From Pseudopyrenochaeta lycopersici (taxonomy: Eukaryota; Ascomycota; Dothideomycetes; Pleosporales; Pseudopyrenochaetaceae): a stretch of 64,000 nucleotides of DNA. The stretch spans positions 124,001 to 188,000 of the forward strand of contig NHZP01000010.1 in the NCBI GenBank assembly GCA_003313425.1. The letters run 5' to 3'. Below are positions 45,976 through 57,742 of this stretch, piece by piece; the stretch's first letter is position 1; every line of letters begins with the position of its first letter. A program made the translations under genes and the position numbers. Under the pieces are notes generated by a model. It had not been told where the DNA came from, ran no database searches, and saw only the letters and a list, made by a program, of their open reading frames with translations.

Positions 45976-48900
45976 GCTCTCTAAATTTAGTCAGAGTCAA
46001 AGTCAAAATACGTTTCTTTACGTCCAGGTTATATAGCATAAAAGAATGTGTTTATTTCAATACATCTACCATCAAGATACTATATCCAATATGCTTTGCT
46101 ATACGCTCAATATCAGTTGTTTTCACTACAGTGACTAGACTTGAATAGATTCGGGGATTGTAAGAAGATTAGGTAACTGTTGTTTGTAGAATTCAGAAGC
46201 CTATCCCCATAAGATACGATTAATTTGTTCAGCCTAGCACGCTCAAATGCAGCTGCATTTATATCTTATAATGCAACGGGCGCAAGTCGGCTCTTTTGAT
46301 TTCCCGCCTATAAATATTTCTATGCATAACAAACACTACCTAAGAATCTTTCATAAGTGTTGAGCTTCGTCTACAAAGCTTTTCCAACGATGCAATCACG
46401 TCCTGACGATTGGCCCCATATTTTCCCACAACCCCGATTGCTGTAAATGATAACAAAAGCTTTTGGGTGATGAAATTGTGTGTCGTCTTAACAGATACCA
46501 AGGACCAAGGCCACACATAGGCGGGCGGTCGGACATTGATACCTCAAGCTCGTTAAACATTAGCGAAAGCATCCAGATCGTTACCACAGGTATGCAAATA
46601 TACCTAATTTATGTCCGGAACATCGTGATAGCTCCGCTGCGGCATTTCAGCCCCGCAAGAAAACGCAGAGCATTCCGGGGGCAGCCGCGCGATACCAATC
46701 CAAACAAATGGTAGTATGCTGCGCCATCCCCCGAAATCTATTGTTTTGTACACGTCGTTGAACTCAAAGGGAACAAAAACGCCAATAGAATGCCACGTTA
46801 GTGCTAAAAGCTTTTAATAATCTACAAGTATCAGCCTACATTACCTATAAATATGAACGCCTTTAGGAAGCTTTTCCGCCAAGAGATATGGCTGCGAAAA
46901 ATCGTTAGAATAGAATCTGTGTCACGTAGGTAAGAAACCAGAAACATTGACCTGCTCTACACGAACAGCAGTTCAACAGTGTCAATCGTTGCCACTAGAG
47001 ATGGACAACCTTATACAGTTTGAACCTATAACCAAGACAGTCAAACATCGCCCGCAGGTGTGACTAGGAGTAGACACAACTGGATCGAGCAGGCCACATC
47101 CTACGCAGAATGAGGGTGGGTATGAAAGCTAGATATCGCTTCCAGGAGCTCACGAATATGGGCCGGTAGATGCAACTTTAGTAAGGTTTTCTTGGTACAA
47201 AACTGCCTTGAAGGAGAAAAGACTAGCGACGTCAAAAATTCCATTTTGGTTTCAAGCTGATATTCCGGAATCCGTGGAAACAGCTCTTCCTCCAATGTGC
47301 AAGAGCGTTTAGACTGATAAACTAAGATCTCGGGTGCTAGAATATTCACTCAGTGCTAAGCTAACACGCACACCGCTGACATGCAGGCCTTTGCCCACAC
47401 TTTGTGAATCGAGCCTATAACTACAGCAATTTGAAGGGAAATTTGCCTTAATAAAGATGAAAAAAGCGATTATGTATTAATGGGGTCTTAATTCCACTGA
47501 AAATTACATTTCTTCGTTTGATTACCCGAAGCTCTTCAGACAAGACTACACAGTCTTTCCTTCGCAATGCGTCACTGTCACATTACCTCCTTAGCCTTGC
47601 CAAACCGCCCATGCATTCGTCGTTGCGGAACACTGCAGTTCTAACCAGTGTGTCCTGGAATGTCATTACCTGCCTACCTGGGAGACCAGACAAAGAGCTC
47701 TGCAACATATGTAGCACATTGAAGTTATTGCTCATGACGCATCTCATTGTTGTAGGATCAAAAAACGCAATGCTTCTTGCTGCAATTGCGATGGTGCAAA
47801 TAGGAAAGATGCGGCGCTTGCTACTGCTCATAACAACGAGGCGAAATAGTTCCTGGTCTGCAAAGGTCCAAAGTAGCTTCTCACGAGCCATTCATTCTGT
47901 AGACATGGAAAGCATCCTCATTCCCGATACGTATATATCCAGGGCTGCAAATATTAGTGGAACGGGGGATTTGATCGTCGAAGAGTTTGCTCTCTAGTTT
48001 GGTGCTAGAACGAAGGACTCATGTCTGCAGTGGAGCCCAGTCTGTGGGCCTCAAGGATCTTATTCCAGCAAAACATTTAGTATATTCAGTGAAGACACGA
48101 ATGAGGATAGATCCCTTCAGGTTCATGAGATAGGCCTTGACTAGCGTTCGTGTTCCCGCGAATCTTTGAATGCATTCAGGTAGTTTAGTTTCTGTGCAAG
48201 AGCAAAGATTTGGTACATGAAATACACTTCCTTGTTTGAGATCTGATACCCTTGCTTCGAATGTACAATAGATGCATCCCGTGAATTTGCGCGACACACG
48301 ATCCAGCAACAGAAAGTTGCGACGTTGAAGCATTGGAAACAAGACGAACTAGCGTTAGGAAAAAGAAACAAAGAAGCTGAACATTTATTCTTTGATAGGT
48401 ATATTTATTGCGCAAGTACACATGTCTTAGTACTTGATTGTGCTGGAAAGTCGACTATCATGAACTTTTGGTGTATCTACATAGTCTTGACGAATGTTTC
48501 AGATCCCTCGCTCACGGATTTGGGAGTGAAGTTCATAATTACTAAATTAAGGTTTTAAGTAGATGTGATCAACGATCAGCGACTCTCTGCAGGTGATAGA
48601 TTTGTACATCCCCATAAAAGAACAGCAATTACTCGCTGGTGGTGGTTTTCTTCACTAAACGGTTTGCACTATTAGGAGGAAAGATTGTTTACGAACTCAG
48701 AAGTGTTTTTATGAGGCAATTCCAGGTTACCCAAGCTGTTATTGTCCACTCGTGTTGCAGATAAATTTTCATTCGCACATGGTCAACTGAGTCTCCTCCA
48801 ACCTTTTCCCAGATTACGTTTGCTGAAATTTCTCCTTCCATCACTTGCTATTCCACTTCCTTTATTGTGCCCATCTTCCAATGATACGCTTGATATTCCC

Positions 48901-50270
48901 AGGCTTACATTAGTCTTACCATTGTCGCCGTGCTTGGCCCAGAAGGCGTCGAGTCTCTGCCTTCTTAATTCTCCAGCCCCTTGCTCGCTCGCCATAGCAG
49001 CCATACCGGTGGGCCATGAAGCTTCTTGTCGACTGGTGTAGTCGCTAATACTGAGTTCGCGACATAAAGCTTCCTGTGTGGGTTCGAAGGTCACCGAATC
49101 GCGAAGGTAGCTGCTGATGCGGTGGAGAGTAGATCTGTCTTTGAGTTGTCAGATTATGAGAAGTAGCTGATGAACAGGGATCTGGACATACTCTTTAAGC
49201 CAGGACGTTTGTGAGTTGTGTCACTAATTGGGGATACGAAGGACATTGGGTGGTACGCTGACATCGTGTATGACGAAGGTTAAGACGAAGGCAATGTTTT
49301 GGAGACTTTCGCGCCCTCTTCTTCTCCGGTTTCAGTCGTATTTGACTGGTTCAATCTTAATTCTTGACTGGGCTGCACCTGTATGGTTTATTGATATACT
49401 GATAGACCATTGCGACGAGAAGAGATGCATAAAGTCTTATGTCCATAGGTGACGTACATCTGATAATCTGTTTGGATTTCTCAGCATTTAAGCCAACCAT
49501 AACAATCCTTCATTACATCTCCCAATCGTATCCTTGGCCCTTTTTGGTCGTAAGCTCTCCACACAGCGAATCAGCGTTCAAGAAGGATAGAGTGCGCGTG
49601 CAAAGATCGACAGCCGATGTCTTGACCTTTCTGCGTTAGATAAGCAATTCATCTCAGTTCGATGACCAATGCTCCACGGTTACACCACACATAAGTTCCG
49701 TGCAGTGGAAGGGCGTGTCACCTGTCATTAACTAAATAAAGTCAAGCGAGCTTAGGTCCCGTCAAGGTGCACGCTCATTGGCAGCCTTTCTAGCTCGATC
49801 AGTCAGCGATTCGATTTCAAATCCTATCCTTGACCGCTTTGGGTTGCATGTTCGCCAATTGTAACTATAACGTCATGCATCAAACTAGAGACGCGTTGTC
49901 TGAGTCACATCATTCAGCGGTCGTTTTCTTTTAGCATTATTCAGCTGTCGTCTACTCGTCCAGCCTCTGTTCATTGCATACTTTCCATCTTTTAATGCTC
50001 ATAATGTATGTCATTCGTTTGTTTCTCCTAATGTCAGCCTCTGTTTCTATCGCTCTGCGAATATTGGGATTCACATAATATATTATGTTGCCTTCAATTC
50101 CCTTCTTGTGTTATGCGCTTGTAGTTGGGGTTAGTATAAGGTCCATTACGCCTTAAGAACTATCGATTAAGACAACTGTAATTGAGATCTAAGTGTTCTC
50201 ACAATGTTTGACAGTACCGCACATATTTATTCGCAATTATTGGATCATTACTATATCCAGAACCACCCTT
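45976..50270. other. 4.3-kb gene-poor stretch
   Basis: No gene could be supported. Several minus-strand open segments lie in a row (47101-47349, 47583-47891, 48019-48342 and 48783-49094) with no recognisable motif and stops between them. They could be one decayed minus-strand gene or chance. The plus ORF at 47518-47997 overlaps one of them and looks like its shadow. Confidence 0.35.
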
Positions 50271-52104
50271 TCAATTACGCGACTCTACGCGTTCAACGCC
50301 AGCCTGTTTTTCATACTGCATTGCGACATCGGCAAGCGCGGGCTTCAGAGATTCTGCCGTCTCGCGCGTGAACCTGCGCGCAGAAACCTTGTGCTCGAAC
50401 AACAGATCCAGTTCCGAGTAAGTGAAACCCTTTGGCTCAGGGAGGCGATAATATCCCCATGCAATGAATAGAAGTGCGATACCGGCCCAGAAGAACCCAC
50501 CCTTAGCGCCCCAATTCCAATCATTCTTGCCGACCATTTTCGGCATGATGGTGTTGGTGACGAAAACGATGGAGTTGTAGGAAGCACGAGAGAGGGCCAC
50601 GGTTTTCACACGCAGGCGTGACGAAGGTATTTCAGCGGCAAGAGAGTAGCATATGGGTCCGAGGGAGAGCTATGTTGGTTAGCAAGATAATCATTGACCA
50701 TCCGGGCCAAAGGATAAAGGGACATACCTGGAAGCAAAAAATCATGAGAATGATCATGATTCCTCCTGCGAGACTGGCGCTCTTGTTAGAAGCAGGTGCA
50801 AGGCCGAGGAACCCAACAATAAGCAGAATGACGAAAATGGCAGTGAGACCGGTAAGGTAAATAGGCCGTCGACCGAAGCGTGTCATGATCCACCAAGCGA
50901 TGAAACATCCGACCAAACCCAGGCAATCTTGGCCGATGGTAAGGTGAAAAGAGTCGTCCTGGCTCAGACCAACACCTTGCATGAACTGGGTGCCGAAACC
51001 CATGAACGGTACACCACAGAGCGCTTGCGTAATGAAGGCCATAGCGGACACTTCAGTGCGGTGCAAGTCGCTGCCCCGGAAGAGATGCCAGTAGTTGCTT
51101 CCGGCGCTGACTTGTTTCTCAAATTGGTCGGTGATGACCATCATCTCGATGTGCGCATCAAGGTCGAATTCAACACCGTCCGTTGGAGTGGTAATTTTGC
51201 GGATCGCCGCCTTTGCGTCATCGACGCGGCCTTGTCGGACAAGCCACCATGGCGATTCTGGTGCGAGAAGGGTAGCTAGGATAATTGGAATAGGCCAGAT
51301 CCACTGGAGCGCAAACGGAATTCGGTAGCCCCACTGCGTTGTGTTCTTCATCAAGCCGGTAAGAATGCCTGTGGATAAAAGCCCTCCAATGACCCAGCAC
51401 ATATTGATCCACGAAGTCATGTATCCTATCAAAGCGTCAGTCATGCTGATATTCCACTACATATCCTGAATTTCATCGATTGATTTGACGCACCTCTTAA
51501 GTGTGTAGGGCAGAGGTCCGCGGCATATGAAATTGCCAGTGTTTGGAAGACGCCCCATGGCAAACCCTGGATAATGCCACCAACTAGGAACATCTCCAAG
51601 CCTGTGGAGAAGAAAGGGATGAAAATGGCACCAATCATAAGCACCATGCTGCCGATCATAGTCTTCTTGTATCCAATCCATTCGGTAACATAGCCGTTGA
51701 TGATCAAGCCAAGAATACATCCAACCTGATTCTCATCAGCACTGCTCATTGGTCCATCTAATAGAAAAAAAAATACTGACTTGTGTTCCATTAAGAATGA
51801 TAGTCTGCCAGCGCGATGAAACGAGTTTATTGCCGTCGGCATCGACTTCATCACCAAATTTGTTCCTGAACGGTGTAAAGGCAAAGAACTTGTTCATCAG
51901 ACTTGTATCGTAGCCTTCCATAACAACGCAGAGCGAGATGACGAAGGAAAACACGATGGCTTTCCACCAAAAGCGAAGCGATTGTCGGACCGACATGTTG
52001 TGTTCATTGTTGATGGCTGCGTTGGTATCGTCGGCGACATTGTGGCCAGGTGTAGAGGTGACACGCTCGGCCACATGGCCTTCGGTCTTCTCTGTCGAAG
52101 CCAT
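50271..52104 (-). CDS. MFS sugar transporter, alpha-glucoside (maltose) permease type
   Basis: This is a proton-coupled sugar symporter of about 550 aa with 12 predicted helices, in the plasma membrane. Exons are 52104-51781, 51725-51494, 51425-50728 and 50669-50271, all GT-AG and in frame. Diagnostic signatures are present: MEGYDTSLMNKFFAF in helix 1, GYKKTM between helices 2 and 3, PESPWWLVRQGR after helix 6, RFGRRPIYLTG between helices 8 and 9, and PEPKGFTYSELDLLFE after helix 12. The MEGYD and fungal MAL-type loop point to an alpha-glucoside/oligosaccharide permease rather than a hexose carrier. It is divergent from a zinc-cluster activator and near a secreted GH27 alpha-galactosidase, so uptake of melibiose- or raffinose-type sugars is a reasonable inference. 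Confidence 0.92.
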
Positions 52105-52516
52105 GTCGAATGGTACTTGGGCCTATATGGCACGAGATGGTCTCTACCGCTCGAGGGCGCTGGAGGTATTGGGGGCAATCCCACTAGGTTTGCTCTCCGT
52201 ACAAGAGGTTGTTGGCTGAGGTTCACGAGAGGGTGCTGCGGTCTATATAAATTGCCATCAAGTAGACGCCATGATCAAAAACCGCGGCAAGAGTCGTGTC
52301 ATGATCGAAAGGCTGACCCGGGAAGGAAATCAAAGAGTCGGCGACAGCCGAGAAGAGGCAAGACTCGATCGATTTGCGGGGAAGCACATGGCGGAACGTT
52401 GGTCTAAATGCCCACGGGGATAAAATGGGGCGCTCAGATGGTGCCAACGTCCAATCAAGCGCTGATCTGCTCCGGACACTGACGCTCGCCAGGTCCTCGG
52501 TTTGGAGTTGAGAGAC

Positions 52517-52524
52517 TTTTCCGC
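52517..52524 (+). promoter_or_regulatory. candidate regulator site TTTTCCGC, copy 1
   Basis: The exact word TTTTCCGC is followed 7 bp later by CCGCCGCTAG. The same two words overlap each other before the alpha-galactosidase gene. Confidence 0.4.
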
Positions 52525-52646
52525 TAATAAACCGCCGCTAGAAGAAAAAGCGACCTTGAGCACCCGCTTGGACGGACGCATTTCCTGTTTCGAGCAAGCC
52601 CTGCCGAGGTGCTCGCGAGCCAATTGGCACTAGCCCCCTGGTCGAG

Positions 52647-52654
52647 TTTTCCGC
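52647..52654 (+). promoter_or_regulatory. candidate regulator site TTTTCCGC, copy 2
   Basis: The flanking sequence extends the identity with copy 3 to GAGTTTTCCGC (11 bp). Confidence 0.4.
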
Positions 52655-52679
52655 TTTTCCCACGCAGGAACCGCATGAG

Positions 52680-52687
52680 TTTTCCGC
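52680..52687 (+). promoter_or_regulatory. candidate regulator site TTTTCCGC, copy 3
   Basis: This copy lies 46 bp before the activator's proposed start codon, so it could mediate autoregulation. Confidence 0.4.
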
Positions 52688-52733
52688 ACTTCATCCTTGA
52701 GTCGCTCTCCAGCTTTCCGACATCCTCGGCGTG

Positions 52734-54393
52734 ATGCGCAAACCTTCAGCTTGTAGTATTTGTCGGTAAGCCACCCCAGTGCCCTGCAACGCTAGCTTGT
52801 TCCCGCTAATCGTGTGCAAGGGCTCGTCGGCGCAAATGCAATTACCCACCAGGAGACCAAGTGACAGCGTGTGAGTACTGTTTGTCACATGGACTGCGCT
52901 GTATCCAAGGGCCACCAGAAGGAGGTTACTATGCCAAACGGCGGGCAAGACTCCAGGAGGTTGCTGCTACCCAGCAGTTAACCCCTTTGGCTCCACCTGG
53001 GCCAGCTCCATATCAGTCACGCCAAGATCTTCCGCCCATGGCCGTAAGGCAGGAGCTAGTTGGGCTCTATTTCGACTACATCCATGATCAATTCCACTCC
53101 ATGTACCATCGGCCATCGTTTATGGATGATGTAATCAGCGAACGAGTCCCAAAGATTGTTCTCCTAGCTGTTCTGGCTCTGTCCTCGAGGTTCTCGTCCA
53201 ACGAAGTTTTCGCTGGAATAGATCCAAGGGAGAGAGGTGAGGGTTTTCGAGTTGCAAGCGAAGAACTCTTGAATATTCGCGATATCTCCTCTACAACAGT
53301 CCAAGCTTGTGTGCTCTTGGGAGCATATGCTGCTGCTAGTGGCGACACGGACGTTGAAAACCTATACTACACCATGGGCGGGCGCATGTGCTTAGCCCTC
53401 GACTTGCCCAACCGCCCAGTTGCGAGTCTTTTAGAGCGTGAAATCAACATCAGGATATGGTGGACACTTTGCATGGTTGACGTATGGTCCTCAACGGCGG
53501 TGAGACTGGCACGAATTATGCCAATGGAAAGCACTGTGCCGCTTCCCATTGATGAGATACCATTCTCTTCGATGAGCGCCGACTTCAGCCCCAGCTTCAT
53601 TAGCGAGCCAGCTTCCTTGTCCTCTCCTCTCCTGGCGGAAATGATCAAGCTCAACAGGATACTGTCAAGGATTATTGACTTCAACCGAACATGCGTATCA
53701 GAACACCTTGAAGGCAATCCCCTTGAGGCTGGCGTGCGCGCATTATCTCATGATCTCGAAGTATGGCTGGAAGGCTTGCCTCAACACATGCGCGATACGC
53801 CAGAGAACTTCCAGTACTTCGCATCGCGTGGCCTTGGACGTATGTTTGCAGCTGTTTACCTGGGGTACTACCATTATGGCCAACTCCTGAATTACCAGTT
53901 TCTATCTTGCTCTCTTGAGGCACCAACGAGCTCATCACGGTACGCTGAAGCCTGCAAGAAACACGCTGCCCGGCTTTGCTCGCTTGTCTACCGGTCGTTC
54001 TCTACGCCTGGCAGCGACGTCTTATACTCTGCCGTCTCTCACGTCCTCGTCATCGCCTCTACCGTCCAAATCCACACGCTCCTCTTCTCCGGAGACGAAG
54101 GTCAAATACGAATTTCCAAATCGAGGCTGGAGCGTAACTTTGAGATTCTATTGCGTCTGCGTACGTACTGGCCGAGCGTGGACAGCGCTATGAGCCGTCT
54201 GCGAGCTTTCCATCAAACTTGTCTCAGAAGCAAAGATACGAGCTTCGTTCTAGATCGATGGCTGCTGCGCTTCCTCGTTCAATTTGCGCCGCACATGGAG
54301 CTTGAGCCGCGGGATAATGATCCCGAGTACGAGGCGCTGCTGGCATTGAGCAAGCAGTCTCCGCTATCATGCTACTCGGGAATGTCTCTGTGA
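52734..54393 (+). CDS. Zn2Cys6 transcription factor of the sugar module
   Basis: Exon 1 (52734-52765) carries only the first 11 codons, and a 55-bp intron follows. Exon 2 is 52821-54393, total about 534 aa. The short first exon is needed to complete the zinc cluster: C7-x2-C10-x6-C17, then C28-x2-C31-x6-C38 (ACSICRARRRKC, ACEYCLSHGLRC). The central fungal-specific TF domain has YFDYIHDQFHSMYHRPSF, LEREINIRIWWTLCMVD and a C-terminal helical region. This is the type found in XlnR/AraR-like and other sugar regulators. It is nuclear. It is divergent from the MFS permease and upstream of the GH27 gene, so induction of both by alpha-galactosides is the likely role. Confidence 0.9.
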
Positions 54394-54739
54394 AGCGAGG
54401 GTGCCGGGCCCTCAACCATTTGAAACACATGACAGGAAAAAAGCCAGCACGTAAAGGGAAAGCCTTGCCTGCCACCCGACAATTCGGTTGCCGACAGCGA
54501 CAACACTCCAGATGCTTCAAGGATCATGGTGGGGTGGAACAATTCCGCTGGTCACTAGCGGCGGAAAACACAACGACTTTCCCTCCGCCTGTGGAGAGCC
54601 TCTGACCGCCGGGGCGTGCACTTGGCGCTGGGGCCCACCAACGTCACGATCCACACGGAGCAGGTTGAGTTCAGAAAGACTGCTTAAGACGCTCTGGTGT
54701 TACTTCTTTTCACTGAAGGCATATTCTGAACTTGTTGCA
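54394..54739 (+). promoter_or_regulatory. alpha-galactosidase promoter
   Basis: The gap of 346 bp between the regulator and GH27 genes holds CTAGCGGCGGAAAA (54555-54568). Its reverse complement combines CCGCCGCTAG and TTTTCCGC, the words found in the transporter/regulator promoter. The site is about 170 bp before the start codon. Confidence 0.55.
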
Positions 54740-56421
54740 ATGGCAGTCTCACGCTCCAGCATCGTCGCAGTCACAACATTCTTGAGTGGTGCCGCCGCCA
54801 TCAACAATGGCCTTGCGATCACACCTCCCATGGGCTGGGTGCGATGTCCCCAGCCATCATCTGAAACCACTTACTGATGGCAAAAGAACAACTGGAATGC
54901 CTTTGGCTGCGACGTTTCAGAAAACCTGCTTCTCACCACCTCAGCACAAATCGTGAGCCTGGGCCTGCGGGATCTGGGCTACCAATACGTTGTATTGGAC
55001 GACTGTTGGCAGGACGCACATGGCCGAGACAAGCATGGAAAACTGCAACCCGAGCTCAGTAAATTTCCTAGTGGCCTGAACTCGATTTCGGATCATCTCC
55101 ATAGCCAGAATCTCAAGTTTGGCATGTACAGCAGTGCTGGCGAGATGACTTGCGCTAGATTTGGTATAATGGGCATAATTCACATACCGGCCGATATGCT
55201 AATTCTGAGCAGAGGGATCGCTTGACCACGAGGTCGAAGATGCAAAGAGTTTTGCGGGATGGGGCGTTGACATGCTCAAGTACGACAGCTGTTACCACAT
55301 GGGTCGTGTCGGCACACCGACGGTGTCGTTTAATCGCTTCAAGGCCATGTCGGATGCGCTGAAGGCAACTGGACGTAACATCCTTCTCAACCTCTGCAAC
55401 TGGGGAGAAGACCTTGTTCACACGGTACGCGACGCTGTTTCACCATCATCCGCTCTTTGCACATCATATGTCCGACAACTAACTTTCTTGACAGTGGGGA
55501 ATGTCCATCTCCAACTCGTGGCGCATCACGGGTGATATCTACGACTCATTCACTCGCCCAGATGACCTCTGCGGTTGCAACACTGTATCCCCAGGCGACG
55601 TGAATTGCGTAGCACCTGGCACTCATTGCTCAGTGCTCTTTATTCTCAACAAAGTAGCGCCCTTTGCCGACCGCAGCATCCCAGGTGGCTGGAGCGATCT
55701 CGACATGCTCGAGGTTGGACAAGGCGGAATGACGGACGAGGAGTACAAGGCTCATTTCGCGCTCTGGGCTGCTCTCAAATCTCCGTTGTTTCTCGGTAAT
55801 GATTTACGCGATATGCCCGCTTCTGCTCTTACTATCATCAACAATCCCGCCATCATCGCACTGAGCCAAGATCCTCATGGACGAAGTGCAACGCGCGTGC
55901 GAAGGGACACGCACGGCATCGCAAAGGACGAGTGGGGTGTTGGTGAAACACACGTCTGGGGCGGGCATCTGCAGAACGGAGATGAAGTGGTGATTTTCCT
56001 GAATGCAGGCGGTGAAGACACAGAAATGAGCGTGTCTCTCGCTGAGATTTTTATCCCCTTTGGTCCTGGCGGTTCAGCCCCGCACGTCAAGTCTGACTGG
56101 GCGATCCATGACCTTTGGGCCCATCGCATGCCCGAAGCAACTGCAGAATCGTTACTTGCAGCGGCGACGGATGTTGAGCGAGAGGCAATCCTGAAGAAGG
56201 CTAATTGGTACAACGCCACCGAGATCCCGTACTCACAAGGACTTGCTCAAGAGGACGCGCGACTCTTTGGTGAGAAGATTGGGGTCGTCGAAGCGGGCGG
56301 CGTGCTAAAAGCTGATGTAAAGAGCCATGCTGCGAGGGTCTTTCGGCTGCGGAGGGTAAAGAAAGAAGGAGAAAATTTCAAGGGGAAGAGTATCTCAAGG
56401 GAAGACAAGGATGAATTGTAG
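54740..56421 (+). CDS. secreted alpha-galactosidase, GH27 (AglB-like)
   Basis: This is a secreted retaining alpha-galactosidase of about 504 aa that removes terminal alpha-1,6-galactose from melibiose, raffinose-family sugars and galactomannan. Exons are 54740-54838, 54887-55163, 55213-55424 and 55495-56421. The signal peptide ends near GAAA (about 20), and the mature chain starts NNGLAITPPMGW. GH27 motifs are intact: NNWNAFGCDV, YVVLDDCWQ, YSSAGEMTCARFEGSL, LKYDSCY with the nucleophile Asp at about 150, and GGWSDLDML with the acid/base Asp at about 266. An insertion with several Cys before the acid/base is typical of fungal AglB. The C-terminal end is longer than usual and charged. Its position beside the permease and activator gives a coherent utilisation module. 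Confidence 0.93.
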
Positions 56422-57742
56422 GGAACCCGGGCAGCTTGATGTCGCTGCAAGCTGTGAAAGGAAGCGCTTTTCTCAGAAGCGGCTCAGCTCAATTACGATT
56501 GTATACGATGGCATGATTGAACTAACCAAGTAGTACAAAGTAGGCATTCATAAGTTTGTGTCGTTTGCATCAGCCACTAAACAGGAGTTCTTCGGATCTT
56601 CTGAACTCCACAGCCACTCGCGGGTAGGTTGCTTCCGCGGCGACTGTTTTAGTCCGCGTGGGAGATCCCTGTAACATTCAATCGAATCACTCCACAAAGC
56701 ATCTTCAACGTGCCAATGCCCGCTCCGTGCAATACACCACGCGCATGACAAACATTCATGCAGGCGTGCACCCCGAGATTCGGGGCTTGACTTTTGCATT
56801 TTCTTAGATGCATGATGCGTATCCGGATCGGTCCGATGGCCGTTGACCGTATCGACGAGGGGAGGCGGAGTGCTTCCGGCGGTGTGGACTCAGCACAAGG
56901 AACATCCAAGCCTGCCAGCGTGTGGCGAAGCCTGAGGAAATGTAATGGATGTGGTGAATGCAGATAGACGCAGAGCAGCGTGATCGCGCGCCATTTACGC
57001 GTTGGCGTGCCTCAGGATAAGCGTAAGACTCGAACACGCCGGACTGCGTCGCAACTTAGGAGTCGCTGGTGTCTCCCTTACCATTTTTATTCGTTCTGCA
57101 ATGGAGCGAAAAAGTTTTGATTAAGAGCCTAGGTGGCTGCAGGTTTCTTAGATGAGGAAACCGACGCTCGTAGTTGATGCCGGATCAAACGGGTGACATT
57201 TAATTGGAGCATAGAAATAGCCCGGTCGCAACAGCTGAAGCTGCCTGGCCAAATCAAAGGTACTCGGTGTGACTAGCAAAGTAGAATTATTCGCGGGGGA
57301 AGGGTTGAATGCCCCTTCGATTGCTGGATGCCTTCGTAGACGTCTTGGAAGTGGTCTTGGAAGCTGCATCTTCACGTAAGAGTGGCGGTGCAGTGATCGC
57401 TGCGCCTGTGGCGTTCGCAATGCGTTGTACTGCAGTGGGCGGAAAGTTAAAAGTCGATTTTGGAGCTGAAATTTGGTCTTCAGATTGACGGTTTAGTCCG
57501 CGATGCGGACGGCTTGATTCTTGAGTGCAACTGACAGGACTTGGCACTGACGACTCAGAGGCTTAGACGCTAATTTCCTCGAGGAACACCGCCAGTCCTG
57601 AGGCTTCAGCCGGCGTTGAGACGTCACAAATAGAGGCTCTTGGAAATCGTTGCGCTCTCCACTTTTTCGCAACATTACCGTTATCTCTTATTCTTGTCTA
57701 AACCGATCATCCTGTGGTGGTCTTGTCAAACCGATAACCGAG
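56422..57742. other. 1.3-kb intergenic stretch
   Basis: No gene was recognised. The region should hold the 3' end of the GH27 gene and the promoter of the next regulator. Its GC content is normal, without RIP-like composition. Confidence 0.4.

Larger units (their letters stand above)
52105..52733. promoter_or_regulatory. divergent promoter, sugar transporter / Zn2Cys6 activator
   Basis: The 629-bp gap contains three copies of TTTTCCGC on the plus strand (52517-52524, 52647-52654 and 52680-52687). The last two share the longer word GAGTTTTCCGC. CCGCCGCTAG occurs at 52532-52541. The reverse complements of both words occur again before the alpha-galactosidase. These contain CCG/CGG triplets as zinc-cluster factors prefer. 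Confidence 0.6.

Noticed and set aside
47518..47997. 159-codon plus-strand ORF
   Set aside because: No motif, odd composition, and it overlaps minus-strand open segments. It is likely a chance frame.
57650..57742. Longer N-terminus for the regulator at 57743
   Set aside because: The extension adds no conserved sequence, and the zinc cluster sits at the usual distance from the later Met.
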